From JADKIH01 sp043747595 (lineage in GTDB: Bacteria > Bacteroidota > Bacteroidia > AKYH767-A > 2013-40CM-41-45), in the NCBI GenBank assembly GCA_043747595.1, contig JAYTOX010000055.1:1-64000 (forward strand): DNA of 64,000 nucleotides. Reading direction: 5' to 3'. The notes under the pieces were generated by a model. The model saw nothing but the letters and a program-made list of their open reading frames with translations, was not told where the DNA came from and ran no database searches. Position numbers and translations under genes: made by a program. Shown piece by piece: positions 34,596 to 44,185 of this stretch (positions within the stretch are counted from its first letter, which is position 1; every line of letters starts with the position of its first letter).

Positions 34596-35573
34596 ATGTC
34601 AAGCATAAAATCAATTATTCAGTTTTCAATATTCATTTGTTCTTTCATTTGGACGGCATCCATTTTTGCTGCAGCTGAAAGTGGAAATGTATTAGCAAAA
34701 GTTGACACCAATCAAATCCGAATTGGTGAACAAATAAAATTGGAATTCAATGCACCTATTTTACCAAATCAAGAATTATATTTTCCTACACTACCCGACA
34801 CCTTCAATCATTTTGAGGTAGTAAAAAGAAACAAACTCGACACGATTCCCAACAGTTCCCCGCTAACATTGAGACAAACACTTTTTTTAACCTCGTTCGA
34901 TTCCGGCTACTATGTTATTCCTCCCATTCCCTTCTTAAGAAGAAATATCAAAACCAAGCAAACAGATACGATTCTAACACAAGCAATACTTATCGGAGTA
35001 AAAACAATAGCCGTAGATACAACGAAAGCTATTAAAGATATAAAACCGGTAATGACGGCTCCATACCCTTGGAGAGAATACTTGCCCTACATTTTAGGAG
35101 CTATCATTATTATCGGTGGAATAATATATCTTGCCTTGCGACTAGCAAGAAGGAGAAAAAGGCCGGAGACATTAATAAGTAAACCAAAAATTCCGGCACA
35201 TATACTTGCACTTGAAAATTTAAAAAGAATAGAATCAGAAAAAATTTGGCAGAATGGTTTTATGAAAAAATACCATAGCGAAGTATCAGATACACTCAGA
35301 ACCTACATTGAAGAAAGGTTTTCAATCCCTGCGATGGAACAACCGTCAGACGAAACATTGAGAAAATTTGGATCATCAATGTTGAATCCACAACAAAAAG
35401 AACGATTAAAATATGTGTTGCACACAGCCGATCTAGTAAAATTTGCAAAATCAGAACCTGTGTCTTACGAGAATGAGCAATCGATGCAGTACGCACTTGA
35501 ATTTGTTAGGTCAACTTCCATTGAGAATTCGATTGAAGATAACAATGCAATCGTGAAGGAGGAAAAATCATGA
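34596..35573 (+). CDS. BatD-like membrane protein between the DUF58 gene and batA
   Basis: 325 residues: signal peptide (~1-30), a beta-sandwich-like periplasmic part (34-150, RIGEQIKLEFNAPI; DSGYYVIPPIPFL), a membrane helix (~163-183, YILGAIIIIGGIIYLAL) and a cytoplasmic helical tail with FMKKYHSEVSDTLRTYIEERF, which resembles the C-terminal module of BatD/DUF4381 proteins. It is shorter than true BatD, present further along (38359). Stop overlaps the batA start (ATGA). Confidence 0.8.
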   Translation: MSSIKSIIQFSIFICSFIWTASIFAAAESGNVLAKVDTNQIRIGEQIKLEFNAPILPNQELYFPTLPDTFNHFEVVKRNKLDTIPNSSPLTLRQTLFLTSFDSGYYVIPPIPFLRRNIKTKQTDTILTQAILIGVKTIAVDTTKAIKDIKPVMTAPYPWREYLPYILGAIIIIGGIIYLALRLARRRKRPETLISKPKIPAHILALENLKRIESEKIWQNGFMKKYHSEVSDTLRTYIEERFSIPAMEQPSDETLRKFGSSMLNPQQKERLKYVLHTADLVKFAKSEPVSYENEQSMQYALEFVRSTSIENSIEDNNAIVKEEKS

Positions 35574-36565
35574 TGGACGGAATTAAATTTGCAAATCCTT
35601 ATTTTCTGTTGCTCTTATTATTAGTGCCGGTTTTTGTGGTCTTTCATTTTTTCTATTTGAACAAAAAAAGAACGCAGATTACATTTTCAGACTTCAATAG
35701 TTTCAATGGAATAAAGCCGACATTCAAACAACAATTTCATTTTTTGCCTTTTGTTTTGAAAATGTTGGCTTTCGCTTTAGCAGTAGTTGCATTAGCAAGG
35801 CCACAATCCAGTTTAAGTGGGCAAAATGTAAAAACCGAAGGGATAGACATTATGATGGCCTTAGATATTTCCTCCAGTATGTTGGCAGAAGATTTAAAGC
35901 CAAACAGAATAGAAGCGGCTAAAAAAGTAGCAGAAGAATTTATTGATTCACGCCCGAATGATCGAATAGGTTTAGTTGTATTTGGAGGCGAAAGTTTTAC
36001 ACAGTGTCCTCTCACTACCGATCATTCCGTTTTAAAAAATTTATTTACAGGTATCGAATCTGGAATGTTAGCCGATGGTACAGCGATTGGTGAAGGACTA
36101 GCTACAGCGGTAAATCGTATACGTAACAGTAAAGCAAAGAGTAAAGTAATTATTTTACTTACCGATGGCGTTAATAATATCGGCTCAATATCTCCGGGCA
36201 CAGCGGGAGAAATAGCAAAGACATTCGGTATTCGAGTTTATACAGTTGGAGTTGGGACTAGAGGCATGGCTCCTTATCCAGTCAATACTCCATTTGGAAT
36301 TCAGTATCAGAACATGGAAGTACAAATAGACGAAGAAATATTAAAACAAATTGCTACGGAAACAGATGGAAAATATTTCAGAGCAACAAATACATCGAAA
36401 CTAAAAACTATTTATGATGAAATTGATAAGTTAGAAAACACAAAACTTGACGTTACGGAATTCCATAATTATACAGAAGAGTTTTATCCTTGGGCATTAG
36501 CAGCATTAGGATTCTTTTTGATTGACATCATACTACGTTACACACTCTTTAAAAAATTGCCATAA
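35570..36565 (+). CDS. batA: BatA, von Willebrand A-domain membrane protein
   Basis: 331 residues. Two N-terminal membrane helices (~9-27, 55-75) and a C-terminal one (~303-325) flank a VWA domain with MIDAS motif DIMMALDISSSM (D-x-S-x-S) and later T (DGTAIG) and D (LLTDGVNN) ligands. Aerotolerance (Bat) proteins are thought to form an inner-membrane complex working with MoxR; the exact job is not known. It overlaps the preceding gene by 4 bp. Confidence 0.94.
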   Translation: MMDGIKFANPYFLLLLLLVPVFVVFHFFYLNKKRTQITFSDFNSFNGIKPTFKQQFHFLPFVLKMLAFALAVVALARPQSSLSGQNVKTEGIDIMMALDISSSMLAEDLKPNRIEAAKKVAEEFIDSRPNDRIGLVVFGGESFTQCPLTTDHSVLKNLFTGIESGMLADGTAIGEGLATAVNRIRNSKAKSKVIILLTDGVNNIGSISPGTAGEIAKTFGIRVYTVGVGTRGMAPYPVNTPFGIQYQNMEVQIDEEILKQIATETDGKYFRATNTSKLKTIYDEIDKLENTKLDVTEFHNYTEEFYPWALAALGFFLIDIILRYTLFKKLP

Positions 36566-36566
36566 T

Positions 36567-37601
36567 ATGTTTCGACTAGCACATCCGGAATACTTATATA
36601 CATTGGCAGTTTTACCTGTCATACTACTCTTTTACATTTATTCAATCCGGTGGAAAAAGAAAGCCATAAAATCGTTTGGTGATCCACTTTTAGTAAATAA
36701 ATTAACACCAAACATTTCTAAATCAAAACCGATTGCACGATTAATTTTAAACTTAACAGGAATAGCACTTATTATTATAGCATGTGCGAATCCACAGATT
36801 GGAATGAAGCTTGAAGAAGTAAAACGAGAAGGCGTTGATATCATTATTGCATTAGATGTTTCTAATTCGATGAAAGCACAGGATATTAAACCGAACCGAT
36901 TAGAAAGAGCCAAACAAGCAATTAGCCAGTTGATCGATAAGTTACAAAACGACCGAATCGGAATGATTGTATTTGCGGGGCAAGCTTACGTTCAATTGCC
37001 CATTACATCCGATTATGCGGCAGCTAAATTATTTCTTTCAACGATCGATACAGATATTATTCCAACACAAGGAACATGCATTGGCTGCGCAATAGATCTA
37101 TCACAGCAATCATTTGTAGGAAACGATAATAAACATAAAGCGTTAGTCATAATTACCGACGGAGAAGACCATGAAGAAGATGCAATTGAAGCAGCTAAAA
37201 ATGCACATGCCAACGGAGTGATTATTCATACAATTGGAATGGGAACGCCAGAAGGAGCGCCAATACCTATTTCAAGAAATGGGAGCCAAGATTTCTTGAA
37301 AGATAATTCAGGAAATACCGTAATCACGAAGTTAGAAACGTTGACACTCGAAAGAATTGCAGAAGAAGGAAAAGGAATTTTTGTTCAAGCATCAAACAGC
37401 GATGATGGATTACAGAAAATTCTGTCACAAATTACGAAGATGGATAAGAAAAGTTTTGGCACAAAGCAATTTACAGACTATGAAGATCGGTTTCAATATT
37501 TTTTAGTGGCAGGTCTCCTTCTCTTGCTTATAGAATTTACAATCACCAATAAAAGATCAGTTATTTTTCAGAAAATGGATCTGTTTAACGAAAAAAAATA
37601 A
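36567..37601 (+). CDS. batB: BatB, von Willebrand A-domain membrane protein
   Basis: 344 residues from the ATG at 36567, one base after the batA stop; an upstream TTG at 36522 lies inside batA and is less likely. Two N-terminal membrane helices, a VWA domain with MIDAS motif IIALDVSNSM, T in TQGTCIG, D in ITDGEDHEED, and a C-terminal helix (FLVAGLLLLLIEF). Paralogue of BatA and a likely partner. Confidence 0.93.
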   Translation: MFRLAHPEYLYTLAVLPVILLFYIYSIRWKKKAIKSFGDPLLVNKLTPNISKSKPIARLILNLTGIALIIIACANPQIGMKLEEVKREGVDIIIALDVSNSMKAQDIKPNRLERAKQAISQLIDKLQNDRIGMIVFAGQAYVQLPITSDYAAAKLFLSTIDTDIIPTQGTCIGCAIDLSQQSFVGNDNKHKALVIITDGEDHEEDAIEAAKNAHANGVIIHTIGMGTPEGAPIPISRNGSQDFLKDNSGNTVITKLETLTLERIAEEGKGIFVQASNSDDGLQKILSQITKMDKKSFGTKQFTDYEDRFQYFLVAGLLLLLIEFTITNKRSVIFQKMDLFNEKK

Positions 37602-37604
37602 GTG

Positions 37605-38345
37605 ATGAAAAAAAATTGTTTGACATACAATAAACTAATTTTCAATATCTCCTTTTTGAGTATGTTGATACTTTGCCATTTTGCCATTGGACAAAAATCG
37701 TCCTACAAAATGATTACTGAAGGCAATGCGCAATACGATCAAAAGAAATATAGTGATGCAGAAGTAAATTACAGAAAATCGATCACGACCGGTAAAAATG
37801 TGAAAGAAGGAAATTACAATTTAGGAAATAGTTATTACAAGCAAGAAAAATTTGAAGAGGCGGCAAAGCAGTATGAAAGTACAGGCGCCTTAAAAGATTT
37901 AAACGATGAAGATAAATCTGCTGTCTATCATAACTTAGGGAATGCTTTGTTAAAAGAGAAAAAGTATCCTGAAAGTATTGATGCATTTAAAAATGCCCTG
38001 AAAGCAAATCCAAAAGACAATGATACGCGATACAATTTGGCGTATGCACAATCAATGCTACAGAAACAGCAGGATCAAAAAAATAAAGATAATAAAGATA
38101 AAAAGGACGATAAGAATAAAGAGCAACAGAAGAAAGAAGAGCAACAGAAAAAAGACGAGCAACAAAAGCAAGAAGAGAACAAGGAAGGTCAAAATAATGA
38201 GGAGAAAAATCAAGGAAAGAAAGATAAGATTTCAAAAGATGATGCTGAAAAGATTTTACAAGCATTGAATAATGATGAAAAGAAAACGCAGAAGAAATTA
38301 AACTTGAAGCAGCCTACTAAAGTGAGTATTGAGAAGCAATGGTAA
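37605..38345 (+). CDS. batC: BatC, TPR protein
   Basis: 246 residues from ATG 37605 (a GTG at 37602 directly precedes it). Signal peptide (~1-31), then three TPR units (NAQYDQKKYSDAEVNYRKS; GNSYYKQEKFEEAAKQYE; GNALLKEKKYPESIDAFKNA) and a highly charged Lys/Gln/Glu/Asn-rich C-terminus (residues ~155-205). The TPR part probably binds other Bat proteins in the periplasm. The stop overlaps a possible TTG start of batD. Confidence 0.92.
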   Translation: MKKNCLTYNKLIFNISFLSMLILCHFAIGQKSSYKMITEGNAQYDQKKYSDAEVNYRKSITTGKNVKEGNYNLGNSYYKQEKFEEAAKQYESTGALKDLNDEDKSAVYHNLGNALLKEKKYPESIDAFKNALKANPKDNDTRYNLAYAQSMLQKQQDQKNKDNKDKKDDKNKEQQKKEEQQKKDEQQKQEENKEGQNNEEKNQGKKDKISKDDAEKILQALNNDEKKTQKKLNLKQPTKVSIEKQW

Positions 38346-38358
38346 TGATGAGAAAAAG

Positions 38359-40254
38359 ATGAGAATGGACATTAAAAATTATAAGATAGCTAAAATGTGG
38401 GAAAAGGCGAGAGCAATATTTTTAATCTGCTTTATTTTTCTGATTCCACATTTAGCCATTGGCCAAAACGAAAAATTTACAGCGAGCACATCGGCATCAA
38501 GTGTTGGAACGGGAGAACAATTTCAGGTTACATTCTCATTGAATGCATCCGGCCGTTCGTTTAAGGCTCCTACTTTTTCAGATTTTACTGTACTGATGGG
38601 GCCAAGCCAAAGCAATCAAATGCAAATTATCAACGGCGCAGTTTCACAAACCTTGTCGTTTACATATGTACTTCAGGCAACCAAAGAAGGTAGTTTTAAA
38701 ATCGGACCGGCCGAAATCATGGTTGGAGTAAATAAAATTGAAAGCAACATACTCACGATTGTTGTTACAAAAGGACAACCACAAACTCAAAATAAAACAC
38801 AAGGAAATCAATCAGGGCAAGGGAGTGAAAGGATTATGGAAGGTGCCGGAAAAAATATTTTTGTAAGAGCAACTGTCGATAAGAATACTGTCTATCAAGG
38901 TGAAGGAATAGTAATTAGTTATAAGCTATATACCAAAGTGCCAGTGTTAGATTTTGTCATCCCTAAACTTCCATCTTACTCTGGATTTTGGAATCAGGAA
39001 ATCGACAAGAAAGGGCAACAAGAACAAAATACAGTTCTGGACGGAGTAAACTATAAGGTTGTTGATTTTAAGCAAATGGTTTTATTTCCTCAGCGCTCCG
39101 GTATACTCACCATAGATCCTATGGAATGTCAAGCAATAGCACGAGTAACAGTAAAGCGACAACAGCAAGGACAGAGCAACGATCCGTTTAGTCAATTTTT
39201 CAACGATCCTTTTTTTAACAACAATCCTTTTTTCAATAATAATGTTCAGGATATAAAAATTGCTTTAAAAAGTGAGGCATTGAAAATTAATGTTAAAGAG
39301 CTTCCTCCGAATGCCCCGAAAGAATTTAATGGAGCTGTCGGAAAATTGAATTGCGAAATTAGTTTAGATAAGACAACAACTAAAGCAAATGAAGCTGTAA
39401 ATATTAAAGTAAAGCTTAGTGGAAAAGGCAATATTAAATTGTTGGAGTCGCCTGGATTTACATTTCCACCCGATTTCGAAACGTATGATCCGAAAGAAAA
39501 CACGACGCTCAATGCTAGTGCAGCAGGAGTTACCGGGACAAAAACATTTGAGTATTTAATCATCCCACGTAATCCCGGTGATTTTAAAATAACTGTAAAT
39601 CCATTTGTCTATTTCGATTTAGATAGAAAGCAATACACCAAAATTGATTTGAACGACTTAAATTTGAAAGTAACGAAAGGAGATGGAAATTCTATTTCGG
39701 TTTCTTCCGATGTTCAACGTTCAGATGTAAAACAATTGGGAAAAGACATCCACTTTATTAAAACAAACGATATAGAATTTGAGAACTCCTACAAGCCACT
39801 TTTCGGATCAATCAAATTTTATAGTCTTGCTCTTTTCCCGGCATTAGCTTTTTTCCTTTTATTATTTGTGCGGAAGAAGAATCAAAAAGATTTAGGAAAC
39901 AGTGATGTGATTAAAAGTCAGCGTGCCAATAAAGCTGCAATGAAACGATTGAGTGCTGCAAAGAAATATCTTTCAACGAATGAGAAAGACAAGTTTTTAG
40001 ATGAAATGTTTAGAGCGCTTTGGGGATTTATTGCCGACAAGTTGGTGATACCAGTTGCAGATTTATCGAAAGAAAAAGTAGTTGAGCTACTCAGAGAGAA
40101 AAACATTTCAAATGAATTGATAAACGAATTTACAGAAACCATCGACAGTTGTGAGTTTGCTCGTTTTGCAGGAGGTATTGCAGATAGCAACGATATTATT
40201 TATCAGAAAGGGATAACGATTATTTCAAAATTAGAAAGTGTAATTCGATCATAA
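38359..40254 (+). CDS. batD: BatD, oxygen-tolerance protein
   Basis: 631 residues from the ATG at 38359 (M-R-M-D-I-K); a TTG at 38329 inside batC would add 10 residues. Signal peptide (AIFLICFIFLIPHLAIGQ), BatD beta-rich periplasmic region (FTASTSASSVGTGEQFQVTFS; ASGRSFKAPTFSDFTVLMGPS), a transmembrane helix (~487-507, LALFPALAFFLLLFV) and a cytoplasmic helical tail ending SCEFARFAGG. An Asn/Phe/Asp-rich stretch (PFFNNNPFFNNN) lies at about residues 290-305. Standard BatD architecture. Confidence 0.93.
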   Translation: MRMDIKNYKIAKMWEKARAIFLICFIFLIPHLAIGQNEKFTASTSASSVGTGEQFQVTFSLNASGRSFKAPTFSDFTVLMGPSQSNQMQIINGAVSQTLSFTYVLQATKEGSFKIGPAEIMVGVNKIESNILTIVVTKGQPQTQNKTQGNQSGQGSERIMEGAGKNIFVRATVDKNTVYQGEGIVISYKLYTKVPVLDFVIPKLPSYSGFWNQEIDKKGQQEQNTVLDGVNYKVVDFKQMVLFPQRSGILTIDPMECQAIARVTVKRQQQGQSNDPFSQFFNDPFFNNNPFFNNNVQDIKIALKSEALKINVKELPPNAPKEFNGAVGKLNCEISLDKTTTKANEAVNIKVKLSGKGNIKLLESPGFTFPPDFETYDPKENTTLNASAAGVTGTKTFEYLIIPRNPGDFKITVNPFVYFDLDRKQYTKIDLNDLNLKVTKGDGNSISVSSDVQRSDVKQLGKDIHFIKTNDIEFENSYKPLFGSIKFYSLALFPALAFFLLLFVRKKNQKDLGNSDVIKSQRANKAAMKRLSAAKKYLSTNEKDKFLDEMFRALWGFIADKLVIPVADLSKEKVVELLREKNISNELINEFTETIDSCEFARFAGGIADSNDIIYQKGITIISKLESVIRS

Positions 40255-40272
40255 CACTTTTAATAATTAGCC

Positions 40273-41034
40273 ATGAAAAAAATACTTCCACTTATATTAT
40301 TTTTGTTTTTAAGCTCATTCACTTTTGCTCAAAAACTAGATGCAAATATAAGTTATAAAAAAGCGAATCAATTTTATGCCAAACAAGATTATGAGAATGC
40401 CATAACTCTGTATAAAGCATTGATTGCCGATAAAAAAATATCGGCAGAAATATACTACAATCTTGGAAATTCATATTTCAAAACGGGAAAAGTTTCATTA
40501 GCAATAATTGCTTATGAAAGAGCCAAAAAGATTGCTCCCGACGACGAAGACATTGATTTCAATTTAAAGATTGCATCATTAAAAACCATCGATCGAATAG
40601 ATGTAGTACCTGATGTATTCTATAAAAGATGGTACCGAAGTGCGTCGTTGTTATTTTCAGCAAATGGCTGGTCAACACTATTTATTATCTCCATTTGGTT
40701 ATTTTTTATTTCAGCAGCAATCTATATTCTGGGTAAATCGATCGCCATTAAGAAACTTGGCTTTTTCGTTATGATTACATTTCTTTTCATTACTTCATTT
40801 GGTTATTTGATGGCTTCTTCCTCCTATTCCATTGCCCATGGAGAAGAACATGGAATCGTAATGGCACCATCGGTATATGTAAAAAGTTCGCCCGATGAAA
40901 AAGGCAACGATTTATTTATTCTTCACGAGGGAACAAAAGTAGAAGTAATGGAAACCTTTGAAAATTGGAATAAGATTAAAATTGCCAATGGAAATATCGG
41001 TTGGTTGAAGAAGAATGAAATTGAAAAAATTTAA
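40273..41034 (+). CDS. batE: BatE, TPR and SH3-domain protein
   Basis: 253 residues. Signal peptide (LPLILFLFLSSFTFAQ), two TPR units (ANQFYAKQDYENAITLYKAL; GNSYFKTGKVSLAIIAYERA), two membrane helices (~134-155, 163-180), and a C-terminal bacterial SH3 domain (VKSSPDEKGNDLFILHEGTKVEVME ... given as its start VKSSPDEKGND and NIGWLKKNEIEKI). This matches BatE and closes the aerotolerance set. Confidence 0.9.
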   Translation: MKKILPLILFLFLSSFTFAQKLDANISYKKANQFYAKQDYENAITLYKALIADKKISAEIYYNLGNSYFKTGKVSLAIIAYERAKKIAPDDEDIDFNLKIASLKTIDRIDVVPDVFYKRWYRSASLLFSANGWSTLFIISIWLFFISAAIYILGKSIAIKKLGFFVMITFLFITSFGYLMASSSYSIAHGEEHGIVMAPSVYVKSSPDEKGNDLFILHEGTKVEVMETFENWNKIKIANGNIGWLKKNEIEKI

Positions 41035-41043
41035 TTGAAGCAG

Positions 41044-41550
41044 ATGCAAAAAATCGGTTTGCTTTCAGACACACACGGCTATGTTGATCCGCGCATTTAT
41101 CATCACTTCAAAGACTGCGATCAAATTTGGCATGCAGGCGACTTTGGTGACGAAAGTGTTTCGGCAGAGTTAAGCAAGTTTAAATCATTCAAAGGAGTTT
41201 ACGGTAATATAGATGGAACAAATATTCGTTTGTTGCATCCTCAAGATCTTTTTTTTGAATGTGAAGGGATGAAAATATTTATCACACACATTGGAGGTTA
41301 TCCGGGCAATTATTACCCGGAAGCGGCGCAGAAAATAGCAACATTAAAACCCGATCTTTTCATTTGCGGACATTCACATATTTTAAAAGTGATGCCCGAT
41401 AAGAAGAATGATCTCTTGCATATGAATCCGGGAGCAGCCGGAAAGCACGGCTTTCACAAGATCAGAACCATACTTCGTTTTACTATTGAAGAAGGAAAAG
41501 TAAAAGATTTAGACGCAATCGAGTTAGGATTACGCGGAACAATTGAATAA
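41044..41550 (+). CDS. YfcE/MJ0936-family metallophosphoesterase
   Basis: 168 residues from the ATG at 41044 (a TTG at 41035 is the alternative). Motifs of the calcineurin-like fold: LLSDTHGYVD, HAGDFGDE, YGNIDG, ICGHSHI and NPGAAG bind two metal ions. Family members are small phosphodiesterases with uncertain natural substrates. It sits 9 bp after batE and is probably co-transcribed, though the link is likely only positional. Confidence 0.92.
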   Translation: MQKIGLLSDTHGYVDPRIYHHFKDCDQIWHAGDFGDESVSAELSKFKSFKGVYGNIDGTNIRLLHPQDLFFECEGMKIFITHIGGYPGNYYPEAAQKIATLKPDLFICGHSHILKVMPDKKNDLLHMNPGAAGKHGFHKIRTILRFTIEEGKVKDLDAIELGLRGTIE

Positions 41551-41570
41551 AGAGATTTTTATTGAATTGT

Positions 41571-42065
41571 TTATCGCAAGCGATCGGCAGAACGAACTAG
41601 CTCCTCATCTCTTTTAATAAATCGGACAGCCAAGAAAAGGAAGACGATTCCGATGATTGGAAAATAACTTCCATAGAGATAATGAACTTTTGCATTAGTA
41701 GTTGACGAAACTGCATCGGCAGAAAAGAAAACTAATCCAAGAAAAATACAATTTAACAAAAGCGCAAGGTTCGAAACTCTGATTTGGAGGTTTCTCTTTT
41801 TAAATAGAAATACACCGAGTAATGCCAGAACACCAACTGCACCGTTAATCAAGGCCAGAATAGCGCTGCTGAAAATAGTAAACCGTTTGTTCTGAACTTG
41901 TCCGTCGATGGCAATTGATGCATCAGTACCGATAGGGTCTGAAGCGGGTGCAGAAACCGCAGTTGAGGTTTGTTCTTGAGCCAATTCGTAAATTGGAAGG
42001 TACATGAGGGCTACACACAACAGTAGGGTAGCTAGTAAAAAAAGTGTTTGAACTCTTTGTAGCAT
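41571..42065 (-). CDS. DUF4293 four-helix membrane protein
   Basis: 164 residues from the ATG at 42065, chosen because MLQRVQTLFLLATLLLCVAL is the usual family N-terminus. Four membrane helices (about 5-24, 65-87, 97-120, 128-150) with a Ser/Ala/Asp-rich loop between the first two. DUF4293 proteins are common in Bacteroidota and often sit next to rho, as here (divergent). Function unknown. Confidence 0.85.
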   Translation of the reverse strand: MLQRVQTLFLLATLLLCVALMYLPIYELAQEQTSTAVSAPASDPIGTDASIAIDGQVQNKRFTIFSSAILALINGAVGVLALLGVFLFKKRNLQIRVSNLALLLNCIFLGLVFFSADAVSSTTNAKVHYLYGSYFPIIGIVFLFLAVRFIKRDEELVRSADRLR

Positions 42066-42383
42066 ATTCTTGGATTGAGAGGGCAAATTAAAGAAATAAC
42101 CTGAAAAGAAGTGATAAATAAACGAACGAAAAAGAGAAAAGTACTGTTGAAAATATTTTGTGCTTTATTTGTATGTTATCGTATTATTCCATATTATTGT
42201 CGTGAAATTCAAAACCGAGCTAGGTTTTTTATTTATCCAACCCGGAATTTCCCCTTTGATTTATCGAGTAATGTCCTTTAAAAAGGCAAATCTTAAATTT
42301 TATTGCAATAGCTGCATCTATATTCCCCAACAAACAAACAACATCTATTTATTAAAAGTAGACCAACAACCACATAGTTTTTC

Positions 42384-44159
42384 ATGTTCGATATCGTTGA
42401 ATTAAATTCTAAACTCGTTAGTGAGTTAAAAGAAATTGCCCGCTTAATGAATATTTCAAAGTCAGATGACTTCAAAAAGCAAGAATTAATTTATAAAATT
42501 TTAGACCAACAGGCACTCCACCCCGATTCTACAAAATCGATTCGTGATGCAATTGTTCCAAAAGCAACAATCAAAACTGCTAAAGTTGAAATGAAAGAAG
42601 AAGAAAGTATTCCTGAAAAACCTAGTAATGCTGATGCATCGTCCTCAAGACAAAGTAATGCTGATGCATCGTCATCAAGGCAAAGTATTGCTGATGCATC
42701 GTCAGCAAGGCAAAAGAGAAAAAGAGTTTCTCCACTAGAGGAGTCTGAATCAAAAAAAGAACCGATCGTTCTGGAGCCTAGTGTAAAAACACCTCCTATT
42801 CGGCAGACACCACAGGTTTCTGCACCAGTTGCAGAGAACAATGTAAGTTCAGAACCGGCACAGCGTCCGGTACATGTGAGTAAACCATTTGTTAAAAATG
42901 AATTTGAAAGACCAGTTGCTCCGCAAAATGCGTACAACAACTTACCTTCAAATCCTTCACCCAATTCTTCTAATTCTTCTAATCCTTCATTTCGCCAACC
43001 ACAACCTCGAAGAGATAATGTGGCCGTGGAAGCTCCTATTGATCCTGACACATTGATTGCTGTGGATGGTGTATTAGAAATTATGCCCGACGGATTTGGC
43101 TTTTTACGTTCAAGCGATTTTAATTATTTAACTTCTCCTGATGATGTATATGTAAATCAACAGCAGATAAAAGCTTTCGGATTAAAAACCGGCGATACTG
43201 TTCATGGGTATGTTCGTCCTCCACGTGAAGGCGAAAAATATTTTCCTTTTGTAAAAGTTGAATATATCAATGGACTTGATCCGGCAATTGTACGCGATAG
43301 AATTCATTTTGATTATCTCACACCGTTATTCCCTTATCAAAAATTAAATTTGAGTGGCGACAAATCGAATTATTCTACTCGAATAATGGATATGTTCACA
43401 CCAATAGGAAAAGGACAGCGTGGATTGATAGTTGCCCAACCAAAAACGGGTAAGACTATGTTATTAAAAGATGTTGCGAATGCAATTGCAGCAAATCATC
43501 CGGAAGTTTACATGATTATTTTATTGATCGATGAGCGTCCGGAAGAGGTAACAGACATGGCTAGAAGTGTAAATGCAGAAGTTGTTGCTTCAACATTTGA
43601 TGAGCCTGCAGAACGACATGTAAAAATTGCCAATATCGTTTTAGAAAAAGCTAAGCGATTAGTAGAGTGTGGTCATGATGTAGTTATTCTTTTAGATTCG
43701 ATTACTCGTTTGGCACGTGCTTACAATACTGTAGCCCCTGCAAGTGGTAAAGTATTATCGGGTGGTGTGGAAGCAAATGCTTTGCACAAACCAAAAAGAT
43801 TTTTCGGTTCCGCTCGTAAGATCGAGAATGGAGGAAGTCTCACGATTATAGCAACCGCGCTTATCGATACAGGATCAAGAATGGATGAGGTTATCTTTGA
43901 AGAATTCAAAGGAACAGGAAATATGGAACTTCAGTTAGATCGTAAGATTTCCAACAAACGCCTCTTCCCAGCCATCGATTTAGTAGCATCTAGTACACGT
44001 AGAGAAGATATGTTGCTCGATAAAGAAATGATGCAGCGAATGTGGATCTTAAGAAACCACTTAGCTGACATGAATCCGTTAGAAGCGATGGAGTTTATAC
44101 TCGACAGAATGAGAGGAACTAAATCGAACGAGGAGTTTTTAGTTTCGATGAACGGTTAA
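42384..44159 (+). CDS. rho: Transcription termination factor Rho with long low-complexity N-terminal insert
   Basis: 591 residues, against ~420 for E. coli Rho. Rho_N helices (1-~42, LNSKLVSELKEIARLMNISK) are followed by a ~160-residue disordered Ser/Pro/Asn-rich insert, then the RNA-binding CSD (~215-290, GVLEIMPDGFGFLRSSDFNY) and the RecA-like ATPase with Walker A AQPKTGKTM, Walker B VVILLDSITRLARAYN and Q-loop KVLSGGVEANAL. Phylum-typical insert. The insert carries three identical-frame decapeptide repeats (see repeat at 42625). It is divergent from the DUF4293 gene. Confidence 0.97.
   Translation: MFDIVELNSKLVSELKEIARLMNISKSDDFKKQELIYKILDQQALHPDSTKSIRDAIVPKATIKTAKVEMKEEESIPEKPSNADASSSRQSNADASSSRQSIADASSARQKRKRVSPLEESESKKEPIVLEPSVKTPPIRQTPQVSAPVAENNVSSEPAQRPVHVSKPFVKNEFERPVAPQNAYNNLPSNPSPNSSNSSNPSFRQPQPRRDNVAVEAPIDPDTLIAVDGVLEIMPDGFGFLRSSDFNYLTSPDDVYVNQQQIKAFGLKTGDTVHGYVRPPREGEKYFPFVKVEYINGLDPAIVRDRIHFDYLTPLFPYQKLNLSGDKSNYSTRIMDMFTPIGKGQRGLIVAQPKTGKTMLLKDVANAIAANHPEVYMIILLIDERPEEVTDMARSVNAEVVASTFDEPAERHVKIANIVLEKAKRLVECGHDVVILLDSITRLARAYNTVAPASGKVLSGGVEANALHKPKRFFGSARKIENGGSLTIIATALIDTGSRMDEVIFEEFKGTGNMELQLDRKISNKRLFPAIDLVASSTRREDMLLDKEMMQRMWILRNHLADMNPLEAMEFILDRMRGTKSNEEFLVSMNG
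42625..42714 (+). repeat. Three in-frame 30-bp repeats inside rho
   Basis: Units at 42625, 42655 and 42685 encode SNADASSSRQ, SNADASSSRQ and SIADASSARQ. The copies are almost identical in DNA, indicating recent expansion, and lie in the disordered insert, where repeat-number change would be tolerated. Confidence 0.95.
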
Positions 44160-44185
44160 ATCTAACCAAACTATTGCAATCAAAT

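Noticed and set aside
38020..38268. Basic Lys/Arg/Ile-rich frame within batC
   Set aside because: It is a shifted reading of the low-complexity Lys/Gln/Glu tail of BatC.
42160..42405. Small reading frame ahead of rho
   Set aside because: Overlaps the rho start in another frame, has atypical composition and no conserved look; more likely the rho leader.
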